Of a DNA stretch of 11,890 nt, positions 6,049 through 11,890 are shown piece after piece. Both the position numbers and the translations under genes were made by a program. The stretch is from NCBI GenBank assembly GCA_964345695.1, contig CAYFSC010000093.1:1-11890 (forward strand), given 5' to 3'. Under the pieces are notes generated by a model that was not told where the DNA came from, made no database searches, and worked only from the letters and a program-made list of their open reading frames with translations. The stretch comes from CAYFSC01 sp964345695 (GTDB lineage: Bacteria > Bacteroidota > Rhodothermia > Rhodothermales > Salinibacteraceae). Position 1 is the first letter of the stretch. The number at the start of each line of letters is the position of its first letter.

Positions 6049-8760
6049 TTACGACCGGGCCCGCCACGCCAGGTAGGCCTGGCCCGCGACGAGCGGCACG
6101 AAGCTGGCCCCGCCGACGAGCCACCACCCTGCCGGGCTCGGCGGCACGAGACTCAGCACCTCGGCCAGCGCCGGAACGTACACGGCCACGAGCAGCAGCG
6201 CGATGCACACAAGCAGCGCACCCCACACGAAGGGGTTTCGCGAGATTTCGTTGATGGCCAGGCCCGAACCCGGGTCGTGCATGTTGAACACGTGCAGCAG
6301 CCGGCTGGTGGAGATCGTGAGGAAGGAGAGAGTGACGGCCTCCTCGAGCGGCATCCCGAGCGGGCCGAGGGCCGTGCCGAACACGCCCAACATGGTCGCC
6401 GCGAGCACGAGGCCGTAGCCACCGATCTGCCCCCAATGGCGGCGCTCCAGCACGTCCTCCGCCGGATCGCGGGGCGGGCGCTCCATGACGGCGGCCGGCC
6501 CCGGCCCCACGCCGAGCGCCAGCGCCGGAAATACGTCGTTGATCATGTTGAGGTACAGGATCTGCAGGGGAAGGAGCGGCAAAGGCGCACCGACAGCGGC
6601 AGCCGCCCCCACGGCCAGGATCTCGCCCACGTTGCCCGACAGCAGGTAGACCGTAAACTTCCGAATGTTGTTGAAGATGACGCGTCCCTGCTCCACCGCC
6701 GAAACGATCGTCGAGAAGGCATCATCCTGCAGAATCATGTCTGCGGCCTCCTGAGCCACGTCCGTGCCTCGCTCGCCCATCGCCACGCCGATGTCGGCGC
6801 TGCGCAGGGCCGGGGCATCGTTCACGCCGTCGCCGGTCATGGCCACGATCGCCCCTGCCTCCTGATGCAGATCAACGAGGTCGAGTTTCTGCTTGGGACT
6901 GACCCGCGCGTACACGGTCGCGTCGAGCATGCGGCGAACGGCATCACGGTCGGCCTCTTCGGGCGCGGGAATTTCATGTCCCTGCAAGATTGTCCCCTCC
7001 CCATCATCCAGGTGCACGGCATTGGCGACGTAGCGGGCCGTTGAGGGGTGGTCGCCCGTCACCATGATCACCCGGATTCCTGCCGCCTTGCACCGATCGA
7101 TGACGGAGCGGACGTCCTGACGCGGCGGATCGAGCAGGCCTACCAGTCCGAGCAGCTCGAGGTCGTGGTACGGATCGGCCTCGGGATTGCGGACGGTCTT
7201 GCGGGCAAACGCGAGGACGCGCAGTCCGTCCTCGGCCATCGACTCGCTGGCGCGCTTCCACTCATCTCGCGCGGCCTCGTCGAGCGGCTGCACCTCCCCG
7301 TCGACCTGCACCTGCGTGCACACGTCGAGCACCGCTTCGGGCGCGCCCTTCACGGCCTCTCGATACGCCCCCTCTTCCTCGTGAACGGTGGCCATCATTT
7401 TCGTGTCGCGGTCGAAGGGCACGCCTCGGACGCGGGGAGCCTCCGCCTCCAGATCAGCACGCGTGAGATCGCATCGATCCCCGAGGTCCAGCAGAGCCAC
7501 CTCCAGCGGATCGCCCTGCTCCTCCTGGTCATCGGTGCCCTGCCGGGCGTCGTTGCAGAGGACTCCGACCTTCACCATCGCGCGGAACGGGGGCGAGGAG
7601 GGAAGACTTTCGTCGTCGCCAAGCTCCACAACGGCCGCCGTGTCCGGCCCGTCCGGAAGCACCGCGCGTCGGGCCGTCATCCGGTTCTCCGTGAGCGTTC
7701 CTGTTTTGTCGGTGCAGATGACGGTCGTGGACCCCAGGGTTTCGACGGAGGAGAGATGCCGCACGAGCGCGTTTCGCCGAAGCATGCGCCACGCCCCGTA
7801 CGACAGCGCCACGGTGGCCACGATGGGCAGGCCTTCGGGAACGGCCGCCACGGCGAGGGCGATGCCCGTTTCGATCATGAGCACGAGCGAGCGACCGCCC
7901 AGCACCCCTGCCACCATCACCCCTACCGCAATGGCAAGGGTGAGCCCTACCAGCCGACGGCCCAGACGGTCGATCTTTCGCTCCAGCGGCGTCTCGCCGA
8001 CCTCGGCCGTCTCCACCATCTCGGAGATCTCGCCGAGCTCCGTGTGCATCCCGGTGGCCACGACGACGCCCCATCCTTCTCCCTGCGTCACCGCGGTGCC
8101 TTTGTACGCCATGGACCGCCGGTCGGCAAGTTCGGTCTCCGCCTCCACGGCTTCGGACTGCTTCGGCACCGGAACCGATTCTCCGGTCAGCGCCGACTCG
8201 TCGACCTGCAGATTGTCGACGGTAAGCAGCCGGACGTCGGCTGCCACGGTGTCGCCTTGCTTGAGGTGAAGGAGATCTCCCGGAACGAGCTGCTCGGCAT
8301 GAATGCGCCGCTCACGGCCGTTGCGCCGGACGCGCGCCGTGATCTCCCCCAGTTCCTGCAACGCCTCGATGGACCGCACGGCGCTCCACTCGGTGACGAA
8401 CCCGATCGCCGTGTTGATCACAATCACGGCCGCTACGGCGATGGCCTCTACGATTTGTCCGGACACGAAGGCGACCCCCATCGCTCCCAGAAGGAGGACC
8501 ATGATCAGACTCTTGACCTGATCCCACAGGATCTTCCACACGCTGCGCCGCTGAATCTCCCGGAGCTGATTGGGGCCAAACGTTTTTCGGCGCTCTTCGA
8601 CCTCGTCCGTGCTGAGTCCGCGCTCGGGGGTCTTCCACGCGCTACGCACTTCGTCGGCAGGCGTCGCCCAGGGCTGGCTCGTCCGTGCGTACGCAGAAGA
8701 CGTCTCTCCTCGGGTTGGCTCACGGTGCACGGTCGGGGTCGAACGGGACGGTTGAGGCAC
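6049..8760 (-). CDS. Type II P-type cation-transporting ATPase (probably Ca2+ type)
   Basis: Membrane pump that uses ATP to move a cation, most likely Ca2+ out of the cytoplasm. The 903 residues hold the full set of motifs: a cation-ATPase N-domain at 30-95, actuator TGES at 192-195, M4 PEGLP at 308-312, phosphorylation site DKTGTLTENRM at 351-361 (D351), nucleotide-binding KGAPE at 471-475, TGD at 568-570 and hinge TGDGVNDAPAL at 642-652. Likely ion ligands are E309 in M4, N710 and E713 in M5 (GNVGE) and N738 and D742 in M6 (LNMIND), as in SERCA-type pumps. M8 carries R820 where Ca2+ pumps usually have Gln or Glu. The start is a GTG at 8760: no ATG occurs before residue 87, inside M1, and the frame is closed upstream by the TAG at 8794-8796. 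The gene lies 33 bases after the kinase-like gene. Ion specificity is inferred. Confidence 0.95.
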   Translation of the reverse strand: MPQPSRSTPTVHREPTRGETSSAYARTSQPWATPADEVRSAWKTPERGLSTDEVEERRKTFGPNQLREIQRRSVWKILWDQVKSLIMVLLLGAMGVAFVSGQIVEAIAVAAVIVINTAIGFVTEWSAVRSIEALQELGEITARVRRNGRERRIHAEQLVPGDLLHLKQGDTVAADVRLLTVDNLQVDESALTGESVPVPKQSEAVEAETELADRRSMAYKGTAVTQGEGWGVVVATGMHTELGEISEMVETAEVGETPLERKIDRLGRRLVGLTLAIAVGVMVAGVLGGRSLVLMIETGIALAVAAVPEGLPIVATVALSYGAWRMLRRNALVRHLSSVETLGSTTVICTDKTGTLTENRMTARRAVLPDGPDTAAVVELGDDESLPSSPPFRAMVKVGVLCNDARQGTDDQEEQGDPLEVALLDLGDRCDLTRADLEAEAPRVRGVPFDRDTKMMATVHEEEGAYREAVKGAPEAVLDVCTQVQVDGEVQPLDEAARDEWKRASESMAEDGLRVLAFARKTVRNPEADPYHDLELLGLVGLLDPPRQDVRSVIDRCKAAGIRVIMVTGDHPSTARYVANAVHLDDGEGTILQGHEIPAPEEADRDAVRRMLDATVYARVSPKQKLDLVDLHQEAGAIVAMTGDGVNDAPALRSADIGVAMGERGTDVAQEAADMILQDDAFSTIVSAVEQGRVIFNNIRKFTVYLLSGNVGEILAVGAAAAVGAPLPLLPLQILYLNMINDVFPALALGVGPGPAAVMERPPRDPAEDVLERRHWGQIGGYGLVLAATMLGVFGTALGPLGMPLEEAVTLSFLTISTSRLLHVFNMHDPGSGLAINEISRNPFVWGALLVCIALLLVAVYVPALAEVLSLVPPSPAGWWLVGGASFVPLVAGQAYLAWRARS

Positions 8761-8793
8761 GATCTGTCCGGGAAAATCTTGTGGGAAAGGCAG

Positions 8794-9843
8794 CTATGCG
8801 GCCCAGGCGCGAAGGGCCGGCAGTCGCTTTTCGGCGTGGTCGAGGTAGTCCTGAGCCTGTGCGACCCACACCGTCGGATCGGCCCGGGTGTCGTGCGTTT
8901 TGAGATGCCGCACGGCCAGGCGTGCCCGCTGGTATGCGTTCCGGCACGCGTAGAACGAACACAAGCGCGCTGGCGGGTCATCGTCCGTCTCGGCCCGGTA
9001 GACGTCAAAGACGACCTGTCCGGCCCACGCCGCCCCCAAACGCTCGCACTCCAGCGCCAGAAACGAAAGCTCGTCGGCGGGATCGAGGAGGCGCAGAGCG
9101 CGCGAGAACTCCAGACAATCGATAATGACGGGCGGCGATTCCAGACATACGTGCTCGGGGCGCAGGTCGCCGTGTCCGTCTATAATGTGTCCATCGTGAG
9201 CCCGCGCGTCCAGCGAGTCGGGATGCTGGCGAAGCACGGCGATGAGGGCATCGGCCACCTCCTGGATGCGGTGGCGTGACAAGGAGCGACCGGTCCGGAG
9301 CAGCGCGCGACGGTTGCGGTGCACGTCCTCGCGCAGCCGGCGCCGGTACGAGGCCGCCGCAAGCTGCACCGGCGAGGCATTGCGGTAGAACCGGGCCAGC
9401 ACGGCCCCCGCGCGTTTCATGTGAGACGGGGACACCGTTCCCTGTTCGAGAGCCGTATCCAGCATGCGCTCTTCCGGCAGGCGTCGCATCTGGATGAGCC
9501 ACTCCACCACGTCCCCTTCGTGGGCGTCGGAGGGTTCCGGGCCGAGGTCCATGTGCCCGCTCGCATCGAGACGAAGCGTTCGGAGCCCCAGGTAGACGTC
9601 AGGTGCGAGCCGGCGGTTCAGCACGAGCTCTGCCCGGCAGGCGCGGCGGCGCGCCGTGAGCGTCCGAAAGTCCATGCCGTCCAGGCGAACAGGCTTTTTC
9701 ATCTTGTACGCATGTCGGTCTGTCAAAAACACCCAGGCCATGTGCGTCTCGATAACCTCCACGTGCTCCCCCGGATCCGGATAATGCTCCGGTTTCCGGA
9801 GGTAGGCCACCTTGTCCTCAATCCCTATGTCGGCGGAATCCAT
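8794..9843 (-). CDS. Aminoglycoside-phosphotransferase-like (kinase-fold) protein, COG2187 type, stand-alone
   Basis: Predicted cytosolic protein with the kinase-like fold of aminoglycoside phosphotransferases; the substrate is unknown. The 349 residues begin in the way typical of COG2187 proteins (VIETHMAWVFLTDRHAYKMKKPV at about 30-52, where the Lys of YKMKKPV probably contacts ATP). The catalytic loop HGDLRPEH is at 224-231 with D226 as the likely base, and the metal-binding Asp is D242 in IIDCLEF. Many relatives are about 500 residues with an added C-terminal P-loop (AAA_33) kinase domain; here that half is absent and the protein ends normally at TAG. The frame is open further upstream, overlapping polX, but homology begins at the ATG at 9843, which is chosen. 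It lies 55 bases after polX and 33 before the ATPase, suggesting co-transcription. It should not be read as antibiotic resistance. Confidence 0.88.
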   Translation of the reverse strand: MDSADIGIEDKVAYLRKPEHYPDPGEHVEVIETHMAWVFLTDRHAYKMKKPVRLDGMDFRTLTARRRACRAELVLNRRLAPDVYLGLRTLRLDASGHMDLGPEPSDAHEGDVVEWLIQMRRLPEERMLDTALEQGTVSPSHMKRAGAVLARFYRNASPVQLAAASYRRRLREDVHRNRRALLRTGRSLSRHRIQEVADALIAVLRQHPDSLDARAHDGHIIDGHGDLRPEHVCLESPPVIIDCLEFSRALRLLDPADELSFLALECERLGAAWAGQVVFDVYRAETDDDPPARLCSFYACRNAYQRARLAVRHLKTHDTRADPTVWVAQAQDYLDHAEKRLPALRAWAA

Positions 9844-9898
9844 TGCAAGCTGCGGGGAGGGAGAAGGGATGTGATGTTCTCGAACAGAAAACGCCTCG

Positions 9899-11620
9899 TT
9901 ACTCTCGCGCCAGCACATCCGCCGCGTCGTCCCACGGCCGCGTGTTGACCACGTCGTCGGCCTCCAGCCAGCCGCGGCGCGCCTGCGCAACTCCGAGCCG
10001 GAGGAAGTCGAGCGCGTCGGGCGCGTGGGCGTCGGCACCGATCACGATGGGGACGCCCATCTCCTTGGCGGCCTTGCAGTGCACGTCGTGCAGGTCGAGG
10101 CGCTCGGGCTGGGCGTTGAGCTCCACGGCACATCCGCGCTCGACCGCTGCCTCCAGGAGGCGGTGTACGTCGACGTCGTAGGGCGCCCGCTGCCCGAGTC
10201 GGCGGCCTGTGGGATGGCCGAGAATGTGAACGCTCGGGTGGTCCATCGCGCGAAGGAGGCGCTCGGTTTGCTTCGCTTCCGGCAGGTCGAGCTGGGTATG
10301 CACCGACGCCACGCAAACGTCCAGTCGTTCCAGCACGTCGTCCGACAGGTCGAGCGTACCGTCCTCCAGGATGTCTACCTCGATGCCGGCTAGCAATGCG
10401 AGCGCGTCGAGCTCATCGTCCAACGCCCGGATCCGATCGATTTGCTTGCGGAGAGCTTCGTCGTCGAGGCCCTGGACGACGCCGACAAGAGGAGAGTGGT
10501 CGGTGATGGCAAGATAGTCGAGCCCTCGGTCGATGGCGGCCTGCGCCATCTCCTCGATGGAGGCGTTGCCGTCCGAGTCGGTGGTGTGCGTGTGCAGGTT
10601 GCCGCGCAGGTCGCGCTCTTCGATCAAGTCCGGGAGGGCGTCGTTCTCAGCGGCCTCCACCTCGCCGCGCTGCTCGCGGAGCGCGGGCGCAATGGACGGA
10701 AGATCGAGCGTTTCGTACATCTCCTCCTCGGTGGCCCCGCCGACACGCTCCTCCTCGTCTTCCGTAAATACGCCGTACTCGTTGATCGTGAGGCCCCGGT
10801 CGATCGCCCGGTCGCGCAGCACGATGTTGTGGGCCTTCGATCCGGTAAAGTACAGCAGGGCCGCTCCGTAGCTGTCTTCGGGAACGACCCGGACGTCGAC
10901 CTGCATCCCGGACGCCAGCCGAACGCTCGACCGCGTCGATCCCTGCGAGAGGACCTCGTCGACGTCCTCGTAGCCGACGACGTGCTCCATAATGCCCGCG
11001 TCCTCCGCGCCGAGTACGAGCACGTCGAGGTCGCCCACGGTTTCCTTCTTCCGGCGGAAGCTGCCGGCCACTTCAACGCGTTCTGCGGCCTCGTGCGCTG
11101 CAAGGTAGTCCGCCAGCGCGGCCGCGATGGGCTCGGCGTGGAACCAGAGCGTGCGCTCCTCCTCATCCTGTTCGATGTGGTCGAGAATGTTCTGCTCCAT
11201 CTGCTCGCCGAAGCCCTCCACCTCTCGGATGCGTTCGTCCTTGGCGGCCTGCCGCAGGTCGTCGCGCGTCGTGATGTCGAGGGCATTGTGGAGTTTGCGG
11301 ACGCGCTTGGGGCCGAGTCCCTCAATATGCATGAGATCGGCCAGCGCGGGGGGAACGCGTTGCTCCAGCTCCTCCAGCAGCGGAAGCGATCCGGTATCGA
11401 CGATCGTCTCAATCTTTTCGGCCAGGTCGTCGCCAATGCCCTCCAGTTCGGTCAGATCCTCCCCTTTCTCCAGAAGATCGGTGACCGGGCGCGAGAGCTG
11501 ACCGATCGTTTGCGCGGCGCTCCGGTAGGCCCGAACGCGAAACTCGTTCGCCCCCTCGATCTCCAAGAGATCGGCGACTTCCGTGAAAATGCGCGCCACG
11601 TCGGTGTTGTGAACAGGCAT
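9899..11620 (-). CDS. polX: DNA polymerase/3'-5' exonuclease PolX with PHP domain
   Basis: Family X DNA polymerase of the bacterial type, used for gap filling and end processing in DNA repair. The 573 residues match the family's usual length. Domains in order: an N-terminal 8-kDa-like region with helix-hairpin-helix motifs (ELEGIGDDLAEKI at 58-70, HIEGLGPKRVRKL at 98-110); a polymerase palm with GSFRRKKETVGDLDVLV at 186-202, whose catalytic aspartates are D197 and D199, plus D242; the nucleotide/DNA-binding YFTGSKAHN at 257-265; and a C-terminal PHP phosphoesterase with HTHTTDSDG at 343-351, ITDHS at 372-376, E414, H441, H469 and GADAH at 528-532. All metal ligands appear intact, so both activities are expected. 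It is strongly acidic, as in halophiles. The ATG at 11620 fits the family start; the Shine-Dalgarno is absent. It is the first gene of a possible polX-kinase-ATPase operon. Confidence 0.96.
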   Translation of the reverse strand: MPVHNTDVARIFTEVADLLEIEGANEFRVRAYRSAAQTIGQLSRPVTDLLEKGEDLTELEGIGDDLAEKIETIVDTGSLPLLEELEQRVPPALADLMHIEGLGPKRVRKLHNALDITTRDDLRQAAKDERIREVEGFGEQMEQNILDHIEQDEEERTLWFHAEPIAAALADYLAAHEAAERVEVAGSFRRKKETVGDLDVLVLGAEDAGIMEHVVGYEDVDEVLSQGSTRSSVRLASGMQVDVRVVPEDSYGAALLYFTGSKAHNIVLRDRAIDRGLTINEYGVFTEDEEERVGGATEEEMYETLDLPSIAPALREQRGEVEAAENDALPDLIEERDLRGNLHTHTTDSDGNASIEEMAQAAIDRGLDYLAITDHSPLVGVVQGLDDEALRKQIDRIRALDDELDALALLAGIEVDILEDGTLDLSDDVLERLDVCVASVHTQLDLPEAKQTERLLRAMDHPSVHILGHPTGRRLGQRAPYDVDVHRLLEAAVERGCAVELNAQPERLDLHDVHCKAAKEMGVPIVIGADAHAPDALDFLRLGVAQARRGWLEADDVVNTRPWDDAADVLARE

Positions 11621-11890
11621 GGGAGTGCGGTGTCAATGTGCATCCGGTGAAAGTGTCCGTCCCCGAGCGGCCTCTGCCAGTATCGCCGTCGGACCGGCGT
11701 GCGTTTCTCTCGGGCCTACAACGGCTGTGCCGGCAGATCTTTCGCGGCGTTCCCTCCGATCCGAAGCAAACCGGGCGCTGTGCTTCGGAACGTCTCAAGC
11801 ACACCCGCCCAGGACGGAGAGGGATTCCCCTACTCCGACGTAATGGATTCTTTCACACGGGGAGTGAACGTCCGTCCAGATCCTTAATTG
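11621..11890. other. Non-coding stretch upstream of polX
   Basis: This 270-base right end holds no gene I can support. The open frames across it are short and show no recognisable family. It should contain the polX promoter, but I found no convincing pair of boxes. Its one clear structure is the inverted repeat at 11760-11789. Confidence 0.6.
11760..11789. repeat. Perfect 9-base inverted repeat upstream of polX
   Basis: The arms TCCGAAGCA (11760-11768) and TGCTTCGGA (11781-11789) are exact reverse complements separated by 12 bases. No T-run follows on either strand, so it is not a standard intrinsic terminator. It lies about 140 bases upstream of the polX start and could be a protein-binding site, an mRNA stem-loop or a remnant of a terminator for a gene beyond the window. 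Confidence 0.5.

Noticed and set aside
8760..8796. Kinase-like gene and ATPase are in the same frame, separated only by TAG and 11 sense codons
   Set aside because: It could suggest a broken fusion or readthrough, but each protein is complete by its own family's length and motifs, so separate genes are simpler.
7048..9279. Plus-strand open frame of 743 codons opposite the ATPase and kinase-like gene
   Set aside because: The opposite strand carries well-conserved motifs throughout; the plus-strand translation has a low-complexity Arg/His composition and no recognisable domain.
8794..9843. Antibiotic-resistance kinase
   Set aside because: Only the kinase-like fold is shared; the sequence matches the uncharacterised COG2187 group rather than any resistance enzyme.
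11631..11636. Perfect -35 box TTGACA on the minus strand just before polX
   Set aside because: The matching -10 position would fall inside the polX coding sequence and is a poor match, so it cannot drive the full gene.

Overview
The window reads as ordinary core chromosome from a GC-rich, salt-adapted bacterium. I infer a Rhodothermota/Salinibacter-like member of the Bacteroidota sensu lato. The grounds are acidic proteins (clearest in PolX), two sodium-linked transporters (NhaC-type antiporter and AGCS symporter) and the absence of a recognisable Shine-Dalgarno sequence before any of the seven genes. This lineage is an inference; no rRNA or marker gene is present to fix it.

All seven genes lie on the minus strand, so they are transcribed from the right edge to the left. 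In that order they are: polX, a DNA polymerase/3'-5' exonuclease with a PHP domain (11620-9899); a stand-alone aminoglycoside-phosphotransferase-like protein (9843-8794); a type II P-type cation ATPase (8760-6049); a multi-pass membrane protein of unknown function (5895-4954); an AGCS sodium:amino-acid symporter with a large extra loop (4710-2923); upp, uracil phosphoribosyltransferase (2743-2111); and an NhaC-family Na+/H+ antiporter with an exported N-terminal domain, cut at the left edge (1945-1).

The first three are tightly packed (gaps of 55 and 33 bases) and may form one transcript. The others have longer spacers (153, 243, 179 and 165 bases) and probably have their own promoters. The best promoter candidate sits in the 243-base spacer before the AGCS gene, which also holds a stem-loop and a G-rich tract. 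The 165-base spacer between upp and nhaC contains exactly 100 Ns, a scaffold-gap placeholder of unknown true length.

No defence system, CRISPR array, transposon, tRNA or rRNA was found. The most unusual signals outside genes are short 7-base tandem repeats in the spacers around upp, one of them next to the assembly gap. The most unusual signals inside genes are the extra extracytoplasmic regions in both sodium transporters and an Arg in transmembrane helix M8 of the ATPase. Functionally the window combines ion and solute homeostasis (NhaC, AGCS, P-type ATPase) with DNA repair and pyrimidine salvage; I see no evidence that these form one dedicated system.
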